Positions 1 to 8,533 of a stretch of DNA of 27,333 nucleotides are shown piece by piece (position 1 is the stretch's first letter; every line of letters starts with the position of its first letter). A program made the position numbers and the translations under genes. Where the stretch lies: positions 1 to 27,333 of the forward strand of contig RFLK01000086.1 in NCBI GenBank assembly GCA_003694525.1. Reading direction: 5' to 3'. Source of the stretch: Candidatus Woesearchaeota archaeon. Lineage in GTDB: Archaea; Nanobdellota; Nanobdellia; Woesearchaeales; ARS49. Below the pieces are notes generated by a model, which saw only the letters and a list, made by a program, of their open reading frames with translations, was not told where the DNA came from and made no database searches.

Positions 1-117
1 ATCTTTGAGAAAGTCTTTGTCTTTTGTGTACAATACTATGTTTGCAGCTTCAAATTTGGCTTCGCTTATCAGACCTTTCGGTACTAATTTTTGAATCTCT
101 TTTATTATGTCTACCAT
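1..117 (-). CDS. aCPSF1-like beta-CASP ribonuclease, N-terminal fragment
   Basis: Only the first 39 codons are in the window; the gene runs off the left edge. It starts MVDIIKEIQKLVPKG, and IVLYTKDKDFL follows. This resembles the N-terminal KH region of archaeal CPSF-like beta-CASP/KH ribonucleases, which cleave RNA and act in transcription termination. It begins 40 bases after the proteasome beta gene on the same strand. psmB followed by this nuclease is a known archaeal gene order, and that supports the call more than the short fragment does. The catalytic metallo-beta-lactamase and beta-CASP domains lie outside the window. No good Shine-Dalgarno precedes the ATG, so it is probably co-transcribed with psmB. 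Confidence 0.6.
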   Translation of the reverse strand, partial: MVDIIKEIQKLVPKGLISEAKFEAANIVLYTKDKDFLKD

Positions 118-157
118 AGAGTTTTGCCTCTGTTATTGGTTGCTTAGAATCGGCCGC

Positions 158-799
158 TCACAGGCTTGGTGAGGGTACGTTCAACTCTTGTTCTAGGACG
201 ACATTTGCGCCTTTGTCATTTATGACCCAGATGTCTATGCCGTTTCCTGTTGCAGTGTCTCTTTGCAGCGCTGCGGATATTGCTTTTGCTGCAAGTTTTA
301 TTCCTTCATCCGTGCTCATTCCCTTCTTGTAGAGCGCTTCAAGTGTTCCCAGTGCAAATACTGATCCTGAACCGTCTGAAGTGTAATCTGGAATCTCTGT
401 TATGCTTCCGTCAATTCCAAGATCGTATAGGTGGTTTCCATCATCGTCGTGTCCTGCAAGAAGGAATGCTACGATTCCCGGAACCATGCTTGGCTTTCGC
501 AAATTGCTGTATAGCATTCCTGCAAGAAGGTTTGCAGTCTCTTTAACTGTGCTTTTTCGAAGCGTTTGAAGGTTTCGCAGTTTAACTTCTGCGCGTATAA
601 GTTTGACGAGAAGTTGAGCATCTGATACAAGGCCAGCCATAGTGACCGCCATATTGTCAGTTATCCTGTGGACTTTTTCTGCTCTCTTGTTCACTACAAA
701 GCCCGCTGTTGCCCTTCTATCTGCTGCTATGACAACACCGTCTTTGCACACGATTCCTACTGTCGTTGTTCCTTTCTGCACTTGTAATTTTTCATCCAT
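158..799 (-). CDS. psmB: Proteasome subunit beta, 20S core protease
   Basis: This is the catalytic beta subunit of the archaeal 20S proteasome, an N-terminal nucleophile threonine protease of the cytoplasm. The 213-residue protein has a ten-residue propeptide, MDEKLQVQKG, cut before TTTVGIV, so Thr11 becomes mature Thr1. Asp27 matches catalytic Asp17, and Lys42 aligns with Lys33 after a one-residue gap. The block VTMAGLVSDAQLLV is also typical of the family. Length is normal for archaeal beta subunits. An AGGTG motif lies eight bases before the ATG and a TATA box is about 55 bp upstream, so this gene has a short leader. No alpha subunit is present in the window. The RNase gene downstream is probably in the same operon. 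Confidence 0.96.
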   Translation of the reverse strand: MDEKLQVQKGTTTVGIVCKDGVVIAADRRATAGFVVNKRAEKVHRITDNMAVTMAGLVSDAQLLVKLIRAEVKLRNLQTLRKSTVKETANLLAGMLYSNLRKPSMVPGIVAFLLAGHDDDGNHLYDLGIDGSITEIPDYTSDGSGSVFALGTLEALYKKGMSTDEGIKLAAKAISAALQRDTATGNGIDIWVINDKGANVVLEQELNVPSPSL

Positions 800-852
800 T
801 GAGAAACACCTAAGAAGCGGTTACCTCTTAAAATTCGATTTTGGCACAGCTA

Positions 853-862
853 ATATATAAAT
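853..862 (-). promoter_or_regulatory. TATA box of psmB
   Basis: On the minus strand the sequence reads CGAAATATTTATATATTAG, a good archaeal BRE/TATA match. It predicts transcription starting near position 832, giving a leader of about 33 bases with an AGGTG ribosome-binding motif. A second AT-rich TTTATAAATG lies slightly further upstream. The rest of the 124-base gap shows nothing recognisable. Confidence 0.5.
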
Positions 863-923
863 ATTTCGCTCTCATTTATAAACAACTCGCGTTTGGCTTC
901 AATGTTTGCAAGAATCTGCAAGG

Positions 924-1952
924 TCATTGAAAAAGTCTTATTTTTTTCGCGCGCGTATCAAAGTATGCTTTTGGGTGGTCGTATGGAAGTTTTGGAAAGT
1001 TGTGCTTTGATATGTATTCTCCTGCAAGGTTTTTGAGGGATTGTCCTCTGCGCATTGCTAAGAGTTCGTAGTGTATTTTCTTGATGTGAGAGTAAGGGGT
1101 GTTTTCATCTCTTTTTTCAAGCTCGCAGAACTTGTTCGTCAAGTCATCGAATTTGTGCTTTTTGAATCTTCTCTCAAACACCATTCTCGCAGCAATAAGT
1201 CCAAATGCCACATCTGCGCAACAGTGTTGCTTTATTGCAAGCACTGCTCTTGGCATACCGTATGTGCTTTTCTCAACGCTCTCCCACGCGCGAGAGTTGT
1301 GATCACAAAGCCCTATTGCTTTCATAACATTGTATAAAAGGGCAGAATAGGCTATGTGCAAAGACGGGGCCCCGTTCAATGGAGGGTCGTACTTTTGTAT
1401 GACTGATAATGATAGTCTGTTGTGCCTCTCATCTCTCGGCCCTCTTGTGGGATAAGCGTGAAATACTTCCTCTGCTATTGTGTTAAGATCGTGAAAGCAT
1501 CGCGTCAAGTATTCGAAGTTTCTTGGTTTTCTGTATCTTGGAATATCGGACGCGGCGCGCGCTGCAAGAGCTATGTTTGAAAGTATGTGTGCATAGTGAG
1601 TGTCTTGTTTTGGGTCAAATGGTATTTTTGCATCTTCTTGAGTTGTCAGAAGGTAGTAGTCCCTTCGCTCGCATAGTTTTTGCGCGCTTGTGTACTTTTT
1701 GTGCCAATCGACCACTGCGCGTGCGAGCAGGCGTGCGTGGGTTGGTTTTGATAATGCAAGAGGAATCAGGTTTTCTATGATGAGTTCAAGGTTTCGCCCT
1801 GCCTCTGGAGCCTGTTCAAGGTATTCTGAAGGCACTTTTTTAAACCAGGAATATGTCTTGAACCCGCTTTGTGCAAGTCCTCCCGCTATCTTTCCTAATG
1901 TTTCTCTCTTGCGGAAAGATTCGCATTCTTGTATTGGTGAGATCACGTTCAA
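924..1952 (-). CDS. PAP2-like (phosphatidic acid phosphatase superfamily) protein without clear membrane helices
   Basis: This 342-residue protein carries two phosphatase signatures of the PAP2 / vanadium haloperoxidase superfamily: GAPSLHIAYSALL around residues 195-206 (PSxH motif) and IKQHCCADVAFG around 240-251 (HxxxDVxxG motif). The first signature, KxxxxxxRP, was not found clearly. Typical lipid phosphatases have six membrane spans, but no convincing span is visible here, and the protein is rich in Arg, Lys and His. It could be a soluble phosphatase or a divergent relative, so substrate is unknown. The start is uncertain: no ATG fits. A TTG at 1952 or a GTG at 1946 sits shortly after a TATA-like CTTATAAGG. 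The gene stands alone between proS and psmB. Confidence 0.55.
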   Translation of the reverse strand: MNVISPIQECESFRKRETLGKIAGGLAQSGFKTYSWFKKVPSEYLEQAPEAGRNLELIIENLIPLALSKPTHARLLARAVVDWHKKYTSAQKLCERRDYYLLTTQEDAKIPFDPKQDTHYAHILSNIALAARAASDIPRYRKPRNFEYLTRCFHDLNTIAEEVFHAYPTRGPRDERHNRLSLSVIQKYDPPLNGAPSLHIAYSALLYNVMKAIGLCDHNSRAWESVEKSTYGMPRAVLAIKQHCCADVAFGLIAARMVFERRFKKHKFDDLTNKFCELEKRDENTPYSHIKKIHYELLAMRRGQSLKNLAGEYISKHNFPKLPYDHPKAYFDTRAKKIRLFQ

Positions 1953-1981
1953 CTCGGCAATATTTGCTTATTAATTTATTT

Positions 1982-1990
1982 CCTTATAAG
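1982..1990 (-). promoter_or_regulatory. TATA-like box of the PAP2-like gene
   Basis: Minus strand CTTATAAGG, centred about 34 bp before the TTG start and 40 bp before the alternative GTG. It would give a leader of roughly 10-15 bases. Confidence 0.35.
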
Positions 1991-2034
1991 CTATAAGGGT
2001 TTTATGTATTGCAATAGTCTGCAAGGCTTTTGAG

Positions 2035-2062
2035 TATTATTAATTAATAAATATTATTAATT
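2035..2062. repeat. AT-rich direct repeat in the proS / PAP2-like gap
   Basis: The 11-mer TATTATTAATT occurs twice (2035-2045 and 2052-2062), 17 bp apart start to start, inside a very AT-rich stretch just downstream of the proS stop codon. Each copy also contains the palindrome TTAATTAA or TTAATT. It may be a protein site or simply low-complexity spacer DNA. Confidence 0.4.
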
Positions 2063-2100
2063 GATACTTAATCGATATTGAGTGGATTGCATTGATTGCA

Positions 2101-3543
2101 TTAATAGCTTTTTGCAAAGATTCCTACCGCTTTGGATTTGTTTTTGCACTTTATGCAGTTGCCTTTCGGTTTTTTTGCAGAGTATGGCAAATTCAGGCTT
2201 TTGGCCCCGCTCTCCTCGTGTATTGAACTCGCGCACGCATCCTTTGTGCAGAACTGCGCCCAGATCAGCTTCTTTTCCTTTGCAGCTTTTTGGAATTCGG
2301 TCCAGCTCTTTGCCTCAACGCTTTGACTGTCAAGCCATTCTTTTGCAGAGCTTAGCAGATCTTTTTGCATTTTATCAAGCATTTTCGGTATCTTCTTGGA
2401 CAGCTCGTTTAGTTTTACAGGTGTTTTTTTGCCTGTATCTCGCCTCACTGCAATGGCCTGTTCTTTTTCTAGGTCTTTGGGACCAAGTTCTATTCTGATG
2501 CAGGCGCCTTTAAGCTCCCATTCATTGAATTTCCACCCTGGAGTGTAGTGGTCCCTATCATCCAGCAGGACTTTTACTCCTTCTTCTTCGAGTGTTTTTG
2601 TGATCTTTTTCGCTTCCCTTAGCACTTTGTTCTTGTTTTTGTCGAAGGTTATCGGAATTACAACAGCGTGCAATGGAGCTACTCTTGGAGGGACGACAAG
2701 TCCTTTATCGTCCGAGTGGTATAGTATCATTGCGCCAAGTGATCTTGTTGATATTCCCCAGCTGTTCTGGTAAGGGTTTGCTTTTTTCCCGCTCTCGTCT
2801 TGGTATTCTATTTCGAAGGCTTTTGCAAAGTTTTGTCCAAGGTGGTGGCTTGTTGCAGCTTGCACTGCCTTTCCTGAAGGGGTCAGGGTTTCCACGCTTG
2901 TTGAGTAGTCTGCTCCTGCAAATTTTTCTGAAGGCGCCTTTATCCCTTTTATCACAGGCACTGCAAGAAGCTCTTCAAAGACTCTTCTATAAAGCTCCAG
3001 TATGATCTGAACTTCTTCTTCTGCTTCTTTTTTTGTTGCAAACGCAGTGTGGCCTTCTTGCCATAGGAATTCTCTTCCTCTGATAAGAGGGGTTGGGTGT
3101 TTGAATTCCCATCTAACTACATTCACCCATTGGTTTATCTTAATTGGAAGGTCTCTGTGAGATTGTATCCATTTCGCGTATGCATCATATATTACTGTCT
3201 CGCTTGTCGGCCTGACTGCTATCTCTTCTTTGAGTTCACTCCGCCCTCCGCGCATCACCCACGCAACTTCTGGAGCGAATCCTTGCACGTGCTCAGCTTC
3301 TTTTTCAAGAAGTCTTTTCGGTATGAATAGTGGAAAGTATGCATTTTCAACCCCTAGCTTTTTTATTTCCTCATCGAACCACTTCTTTATCTCTTCCCAC
3401 ATCGCGTACAATCTGGGCCTGTAGATTATGCATCCTGAAACGTCTGTGTATTCTATGAGTTCTGCTTTTTGCAGTACTTGCACATACCATTCCGATATGT
3501 TTTCTGATTTTTTTACTGTGATTCCTTGTGTTGTTTTGGACAT
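2101..3543 (-). CDS. proS: Prolyl-tRNA synthetase, archaeal/eukaryotic type
   Basis: It charges tRNA-Pro with proline. The 480-residue protein matches the compact archaeal type: class II catalytic core with RPTSET (111-116), motif 2 RWEFKHPTPLIRGREFLW (144-161) and motif 3 GISTRSLGAM (263-272). An anticodon-binding domain begins near IPITFDK. The C-terminal domain has cysteines in FCTKDAC and NCIKCKNK, likely a zinc site, and ends in FAKSY, with the terminal Tyr usual for this type. The frame stays open 24 codons further upstream, but ATG at 3543 is chosen because it begins MSKTTQGITVKK, the family N-terminus, and lies about 28 bp from a strong TATA box, implying a nearly leaderless message. 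Confidence 0.97.
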   Translation of the reverse strand: MSKTTQGITVKKSENISEWYVQVLQKAELIEYTDVSGCIIYRPRLYAMWEEIKKWFDEEIKKLGVENAYFPLFIPKRLLEKEAEHVQGFAPEVAWVMRGGRSELKEEIAVRPTSETVIYDAYAKWIQSHRDLPIKINQWVNVVRWEFKHPTPLIRGREFLWQEGHTAFATKKEAEEEVQIILELYRRVFEELLAVPVIKGIKAPSEKFAGADYSTSVETLTPSGKAVQAATSHHLGQNFAKAFEIEYQDESGKKANPYQNSWGISTRSLGAMILYHSDDKGLVVPPRVAPLHAVVIPITFDKNKNKVLREAKKITKTLEEEGVKVLLDDRDHYTPGWKFNEWELKGACIRIELGPKDLEKEQAIAVRRDTGKKTPVKLNELSKKIPKMLDKMQKDLLSSAKEWLDSQSVEAKSWTEFQKAAKEKKLIWAQFCTKDACASSIHEESGAKSLNLPYSAKKPKGNCIKCKNKSKAVGIFAKSY

Positions 3544-3566
3544 ATCTTGCTCTTGTCTTCCTGGCG

Positions 3567-3575
3567 TATTTAAAT
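3567..3575 (-). promoter_or_regulatory. TATA box of proS
   Basis: Minus strand AGATTTAAATAC, centred about 28 bp before the ATG at 3543. It rules out the longer upstream frame, whose start would lie before the promoter. Confidence 0.55.
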
Positions 3576-3662
3576 CTTTATGGCATACTTCAATAGAAGA
3601 TAGTCTTAACATCATAGGACTTAATCGCAGAATACATAGCTTCAGTTCATATCTGCGTCAGA

Positions 3663-3670
3663 TTTTTAAA
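3663..3670 (+). promoter_or_regulatory. TATA-like box of the four-helix membrane protein
   Basis: Plus strand ATTTTTAAA, centred 25 bp before the ATG at 3692. It overlaps the upstream in-frame ATG at 3671, which argues for the later start and leaderless translation. Confidence 0.45.
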
Positions 3671-3691
3671 ATGCAGAGTAATCTTAAGTTT

Positions 3692-4156
3692 ATGCGCTTT
3701 ATCAAGCACTCTGCCCATCACGTTTTGATTCATCTCTCATTATTTTCAGGGTTTGCCGTATTGATTCCTATCACAACTCAAGCTTTTGAAAAGAGTATGA
3801 AACCTTGGGTTGTAAGTCCGAGCATATTTACTGCAGGGACAATGCTTATTCTTATAAGTGCGCTTATGCTCTATCGAGTGAAGAATAGTCTGTCCGGTGT
3901 TTTGCAGAGTCTTGGCTATACTATTTTCATTCCGGGCGCAATAAGCCTTCTCTCAGGAGTTATGGAGTTGAATGATTTGTTAGAAGGCTCTTCAATAACT
4001 GGGCTTTCAGTGATAAAGCCGGTTGCAGAATATTATATACATCACTCCGTGCCGACTGTTCTTTCAGTTGCTGCAGTCTATCTTTTCATAGGAGGGGTCT
4101 TGTATTGGCTGGGAAGCAAGTTGGACAATGCAAAGCGCAAGTTTTCCTGGAATTGA
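3692..4156 (+). CDS. Small membrane protein with four predicted helices, function unknown
   Basis: I do not recognise this 154-residue protein. Four hydrophobic segments are visible: VLIHLSLFSGFAVLIPI, IFTAGTMLILISALML, LGYTIFIPGAISLLSGV and LSVAAVYLFIGGVLYWLG. The C-terminus is basic (NAKRKFSWN), suggesting a cytoplasmic tail. It is the only plus-strand gene in the first 9.6 kb and is divergent from proS. The ATG at 3692 lies 25 bp after a TATA-like box; an in-frame ATG at 3671 would overlap that box and is less likely. The frame remains open back to 3428, but that part is antisense to proS and is not taken as coding. It ends 22 bases from the convergent helicase gene. Confidence 0.7.
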   Translation: MRFIKHSAHHVLIHLSLFSGFAVLIPITTQAFEKSMKPWVVSPSIFTAGTMLILISALMLYRVKNSLSGVLQSLGYTIFIPGAISLLSGVMELNDLLEGSSITGLSVIKPVAEYYIHHSVPTVLSVAAVYLFIGGVLYWLGSKLDNAKRKFSWN

Positions 4157-4178
4157 TCTTGCGCTCTCTTCTAAATAA

Positions 4179-7100
4179 TCATGCTATGTCTTTCTTGCGC
4201 TCTATGAGAAATTTCGCTATGTCATCTTTCCAGTGCTTTGGAACGCTGGATGAGAATGTTTGATTCAGCCATCGTATGGTCTCTTCTCTGAATCCTTCCC
4301 GCTCTCCATCTATCATCTTGTAGACATCGTAAACTATTTGAGGGTTTAGTTTCTCTATTCTGGCTCCTTCTCTAAACTGCAGTATGAGGGTTAATTTAAG
4401 CTCTTGCTCCCTCTCATCTTCTTCCCGCTCTTTTTGCTTCCAGTATTCTTCATAGCTGAATTCTGATACTTTAAGTTCTGGTAAAACTGATTTTAGGAAT
4501 TTTGAAAGCTCTTCTGGAAGTCTAATCTTATCGCTCTTGAGTTTTGATATCAACGCAGGATCTATCCTGGACCGCTCCCCTTCAATTATCCTTATTATTT
4601 CTGCTCTCTCGTGTATTGGAAGTTCTGTTTTGCGGGCTTCCTCGCATAGTTGGTCCTTGAATCTTTTTCGCTCCTGCCGGCTTTTTGCAACAAGCGCTCT
4701 GCAGTTTATTGCAACAGGATCTTCTCCTTTTATTTTTTGAATTATTTGCTCGTGCATTCTTCTGAGAAATTCGTATTTGTCTTCTATTCTCAGAACATCC
4801 ATATATCCTTGGAGAGCAAGGTTCAGCGCAAACGGAGATGGTATTTTTGTTTGTATCTCTTTTATCCTGATCTTTCCGCTCTCAATGTTTTCCAGAACTC
4901 TCTTTGCATTTTCAATGTCCATCAAATCTTCAAGGCATTCTCTCCTCGCTTCTTCAAGTATGCTGAAATTATCGTCAAGCCTTTTTACTGCAGAGAGCAG
5001 TATTTGGGCTCCGACTTGCTGGCGCCCGACTCTTTTTTGTTTTCCTTTGTAGTTTCTGAGTATCATAAAAGCGCGTGTTGCGCAGTGTCTGAATCTTCTT
5101 CTCAGAACCTCGCTCCTCTCAAGAGCTGCTCTCATAACATCTCCAAGCCTGTCAGATCTGAGAATTTTTAGAGCTCTTATCGCAGATATTTTTCGGTTTC
5201 CCCTTATCCAGAATCCATTATCGTTTATTCCTATTGAGACATCTTTTTTATCTATTCTTCCTATAGCATATGCAATCGCGCGGGATAGGCAGTCGTTCAC
5301 TTTTCTTCCGAATAGCGTGTGGAAGACTATTTTATCATCAAGCCCGTCATTTGTGTATTCCACGATTATCTGCTTGTCGGATGGTATTGCTTTGCAGTAA
5401 TTGTATTGCTCTTTAAAGTATGACAATATTGCGCGCGCAGCTTTATCATCGACATATAGGTATTTGTGTAAGAATTCCATTATCTCTGACTCTTTTGTTT
5501 TTGAATTCAATTTTTCAAGCATTAGTCTGCGCAGCCGTCCTATCTCCAGCGCAAGGTCAAAGCTTAATGGAAGCATTTCAGAAAACCAGGAAGGTATTGT
5601 CGGTGGCCTGTTTGCAGATGCTGCAATTTGCGCCACCATTCCTTTTGAGTATTTGAATATGTAAGTGTTTCCTCCAAGAACGAACACATCGCCAGGTTTC
5701 AGCCTTTCAACAAAACCTTCATCCAGAATGCCTATTGTCTCTTTTCCTATTTTTGCTATTATGTGGCTCTCATCGGGTATGGTTCCTATGTTCGTCATAT
5801 AGAGCATTCTTGCAAGCTTTCCTCTTTTTCCTATCCGCCCATTTTCTCTCCATATTTTTGCATACACGTGGCGGTCTTCAAGCGGTGCGTATTCTCCTGA
5901 AAGATAGCTCAATACCTTGTTGAATTGTGAAAGAGTTAGATCTTTATAGCACCAGCTTCTTTTCAAGGTTGCATAAAGTTCTCTCTCATCCCACGCCTCT
6001 TCAACGCACGCGCCTATTATGTGTTGTGCAAGAACATCCAAGGCCCCATTTGGTATGTGTACTTTGTCTATGTTTTTTTCTATTGCACTTTTGAGAAGGA
6101 CTGCGCACTCGACAAGGTCATCCCTATCCATCACTATTATTCTTGCTTTTACTCTCTCGTGCAATTTGTGTCCCGACCGTCCCGCTCTTTGCAGAAATCG
6201 CGCAACGGATTTTGGGCTTGAAAGGCAGATTACAAGATCGATGTATCCTATGTCAAGCCCAAGCTCTAACGATGTGCTGCACACAACAGCCTTAAGCTCT
6301 CCGGCTCTCAGTTTTTGTTCAATATTCCATCTCGCGCTCTTGCTCATGCTTGCGTGATGAGCTCCTATGTTTGCAGCATATCTTCCTGGAAATTTGTGTT
6401 TTAGATGATCCACCACTCTCTCTGTTGCTGCGCGAGTATTGGTGAATATGAGTGTTGTTCTGTGCTGTTGTATGAGCTCGTCTATTTTTTTGTAGAGTTC
6501 TGAGTGGACTTTTTCGTGCGTTGTGTCTATAAGGTTGTCTACTGGCGATATGACTTTGAAATCGTATTTTTTCACAAGTGTGACATCAATTATTTTGCAG
6601 GGCCTATCGCATCCTACAAGGTATCTTGCTATATCTTCAAGAGGAGATACTGTTGCAGACAGTCCTACTCTGCACAAGTGCCCGGAGAGTCTTTCTATGC
6701 GTTCAAGGGTTAATGAGAGGTGAACTCCTCTCTTGTTTTCTGCAAGAGCGTGTATCTCGTCTATTATGCACCATTCTATTGATTTGAGGTGTTCTCTGAA
6801 TTTTGGCGATGCGAGCATTATCGCGAGCGATTCTGGTGTCGTGATGAGTATGTGGGGCGGTTTTGCAAGCATTGAGCTTCTCTCTTTTTGGTTGGTATCG
6901 CCTGTCCTGACCCCTATTCTTATTCCCAGGCTCTTGCCTGCTATCTTCTCTATCTGTTCAAGTGGCTCTTTTAGGTTCTTGCTTATATCATTCGATAGCG
7001 CTTTTAGAGGTGAGACGTATACCACGTAGACTTTGTTTTGGAGCATTCCTCGTTGTGCAGAATCTACGAGCTCGTTGAGTATTGACAGGAATCCTGTCAG

Positions 7101-7295
7101 GGTTTTTGTGGATCCCGTAGGGGCGGATATCAGTACATTGTTGCGCGAGTGTATCTCTCTCACTCCGAACCTTTGAGGCAGTGAGAAAGATTTGAAGCGT
7201 GATTTGAACCATTGTTTTACTGTGGAGTTGAGTATTTCATCTATTGCAGACTCCTCATCAGGCTCCTCTTTCCATTCCAGCAGCTTTTCCACCAT
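4179..7295 (-). CDS. lhr: Lhr-family superfamily 2 ATP-dependent helicase
   Basis: It is a large DNA/RNA helicase acting in nucleic-acid repair. The 1038-residue protein has the SF2 core in order: a Q-like segment SLPQRFGVREI (38-48), Walker A APTGSTKT (58-65), DEIH (179-182), SAT (213-215), STSLELGLDIG (340-350) and QRAGRSGH (369-376). A winged-helix region and the long Lhr C-terminal domain follow, ending in a charged tail of roughly 150 residues. DEIH and the overall layout place it in the Lhr group rather than Hel308 or RecQ. Walker A reads GSTKT where GxGKT is usual. The start at 7295 (MVEKLLEWK) is preferred to the frame opening at 7376, because TATA-like sequence fills 7309-7326. Confidence 0.93.
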   Translation of the reverse strand: MVEKLLEWKEEPDEESAIDEILNSTVKQWFKSRFKSFSLPQRFGVREIHSRNNVLISAPTGSTKTLTGFLSILNELVDSAQRGMLQNKVYVVYVSPLKALSNDISKNLKEPLEQIEKIAGKSLGIRIGVRTGDTNQKERSSMLAKPPHILITTPESLAIMLASPKFREHLKSIEWCIIDEIHALAENKRGVHLSLTLERIERLSGHLCRVGLSATVSPLEDIARYLVGCDRPCKIIDVTLVKKYDFKVISPVDNLIDTTHEKVHSELYKKIDELIQQHRTTLIFTNTRAATERVVDHLKHKFPGRYAANIGAHHASMSKSARWNIEQKLRAGELKAVVCSTSLELGLDIGYIDLVICLSSPKSVARFLQRAGRSGHKLHERVKARIIVMDRDDLVECAVLLKSAIEKNIDKVHIPNGALDVLAQHIIGACVEEAWDERELYATLKRSWCYKDLTLSQFNKVLSYLSGEYAPLEDRHVYAKIWRENGRIGKRGKLARMLYMTNIGTIPDESHIIAKIGKETIGILDEGFVERLKPGDVFVLGGNTYIFKYSKGMVAQIAASANRPPTIPSWFSEMLPLSFDLALEIGRLRRLMLEKLNSKTKESEIMEFLHKYLYVDDKAARAILSYFKEQYNYCKAIPSDKQIIVEYTNDGLDDKIVFHTLFGRKVNDCLSRAIAYAIGRIDKKDVSIGINDNGFWIRGNRKISAIRALKILRSDRLGDVMRAALERSEVLRRRFRHCATRAFMILRNYKGKQKRVGRQQVGAQILLSAVKRLDDNFSILEEARRECLEDLMDIENAKRVLENIESGKIRIKEIQTKIPSPFALNLALQGYMDVLRIEDKYEFLRRMHEQIIQKIKGEDPVAINCRALVAKSRQERKRFKDQLCEEARKTELPIHERAEIIRIIEGERSRIDPALISKLKSDKIRLPEELSKFLKSVLPELKVSEFSYEEYWKQKEREEDEREQELKLTLILQFREGARIEKLNPQIVYDVYKMIDGEREGFREETIRWLNQTFSSSVPKHWKDDIAKFLIERKKDIA

Positions 7296-7308
7296 ATTAA
7301 AACAAACA

Positions 7309-7326
7309 TTATATAGTTTAAAAAAC
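7309..7326 (-). promoter_or_regulatory. TATA-like region of lhr
   Basis: Minus strand TTTTTTAAACTATATAAT holds two overlapping TATA candidates. The upstream one is about 25 bp from the ATG at 7295 and would make the transcript leaderless. Confidence 0.45.
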
Positions 7327-7413
7327 AACAATTCAAGAAGATACATTATAAAGTTTGCGCAATCAATTGCAGTCAAAGCCTTGTTCTGCGAGTCTGATCA
7401 AATCTTATCAAGC

Positions 7414-7962
7414 CTAATACGTCAGGAAGAACACCACTGAGGCTGCGGCCATGCTGGCCCCCCAGGCGATCTTGTTCCATTCAAATACTGATGATCCGTC
7501 AAGAGGTCTTACTGGTAGAAGATTGAACATTGCAAAGAGCGCGTTCACTTTGAAGCTGAAGCTGAAAAGCAAGGATGGTGCTATTATGAAAAGGGCAAGA
7601 GATATCAAAGAGAGTACTATATTAGACAATGGGCCTGCAAGAGCTATCTTTCCATTCTGATCTCTGCTCGCTCCAGATACCAGAACTCCTCCTGGCGCAA
7701 GAAGTATTATGCCTGTTGTTGAAAGGGCTATTGAGAATATCAATGCGCCATCGTGGGATTTGAATTGCGCCTTGCATCCGTATTTTTGAGCGAGCCATTT
7801 GTGTGCAAGCTCGTGGACTACAACAGCCACGCCCGCGCTCGCAAGAGATATCCAGAAAAAGGATATGAAGTTAGACAGTCCAGAGTATGCGATAGAGAAG
7901 ACTGTCGCTACTGCAAGCCAGGTTTTTGCAAGATCCTTTAGTTCTTTTTTCTTAAATCGCAT
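7414..7962 (-). CDS. M50 family (site-2 type) intramembrane metalloprotease
   Basis: This predicted membrane zinc protease has 182 residues. The zinc motif HELAH is at 50-54 within a hydrophobic helix, and the third ligand motif NLLPVRPLDG is at 147-156 with Asp155. A conserved GPLSN lies at 110-114. At least four hydrophobic segments are visible and there is no PDZ domain, as in compact archaeal members. The family cuts substrates within or near the membrane. The start at 7962 (MRFKKKELK) overlaps the end of the preceding gene by 11 bases, indicating translational coupling. The protein encoded upstream is membrane-anchored, so it could be a partner or substrate, but that is inference. Confidence 0.9.
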   Translation of the reverse strand: MRFKKKELKDLAKTWLAVATVFSIAYSGLSNFISFFWISLASAGVAVVVHELAHKWLAQKYGCKAQFKSHDGALIFSIALSTTGIILLAPGGVLVSGASRDQNGKIALAGPLSNIVLSLISLALFIIAPSLLFSFSFKVNALFAMFNLLPVRPLDGSSVFEWNKIAWGASMAAASVVFFLTY

Positions 7963-8512
7963 CTTTAAAAGTGCACAGGAGAGAATATCTTGCCGCTCTC
8001 TCAAGAGCACCTATTGCATCAGTTGAACTGCTCGCATTGAGAGCGTATTCTACAATCTCTTCTGCAGGTTTTGTGTCAGGGCACGCCGACCTTCTGATAG
8101 TCTCAACCACAAGATTTGCATCTATTGCAACTATTTCTTTTTTAAGATCGCGTGCTCTCTCTCGCATCGCATCAGGGCAGCGCTCATTCTTTTCCAATGC
8201 ATTCAATTGCGATATGAGAAATCTCTCATTTATGAAGAACTCTTGCGGGTTGTGCAGTCCTGCCGGACTAAAATATCTCTCATCAGCTCCAAGCCTCAGA
8301 TATCTTTCAATATCGCGCGCTGAAAGGATGCACTCTTGGGGTTGTAATTGTCGCATCTGAAGGCCCTCTCTTGCTTTCTCTATGCGCTCAAGTCTTACAA
8401 GGGCAAGGCTGTTAACAAGCCTGCCTGATGTCATTTCAATATGCATATCATACAGAAAGGCTATTGCGCCTATGCTCACCAATGCGAATAGCAAGAGCAG
8501 GTGTTTTTGCAT
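7952..8512 (-). CDS. Membrane-anchored helical protein of unknown function, coupled to the M50 protease
   Basis: I do not recognise this 186-residue protein. It begins with one hydrophobic segment, LLLLFALVSIGAIAFLY (5-21), which could be a signal peptide or anchor. The rest is charged, Leu/Glu/Arg-rich and probably helical and extracytoplasmic. Four cysteines are spread through it (QECIL, NERCPDAM, RSACPDTK, SLLCTF), enough for disulfides outside the cell. It leads a two-gene operon and overlaps the M50 protease start by 11 bases. A TATA box lies about 27 bp before its ATG, so the message is nearly leaderless. Confidence 0.75.
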   Translation of the reverse strand: MQKHLLLLFALVSIGAIAFLYDMHIEMTSGRLVNSLALVRLERIEKAREGLQMRQLQPQECILSARDIERYLRLGADERYFSPAGLHNPQEFFINERFLISQLNALEKNERCPDAMRERARDLKKEIVAIDANLVVETIRRSACPDTKPAEEIVEYALNASSSTDAIGALERAARYSLLCTFKDAI

Positions 8513-8533
8513 AATATGTGATAATGTTCTTGT

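Noticed and set aside
895..2030. Frequent TGCAAG words in and between genes
   Set aside because: Mostly explained by common codon pairs such as CTT-GCA (Leu-Ala) read on the minus strand; without a k-mer count it cannot be called a signal.
3428..3691. Upstream extension of the plus-strand membrane protein frame (88 extra codons)
   Set aside because: It is antisense to the proS 5' end and lies upstream of the TATA box at 3663; composition (Cys/Ser-rich) is that of a shadow frame.
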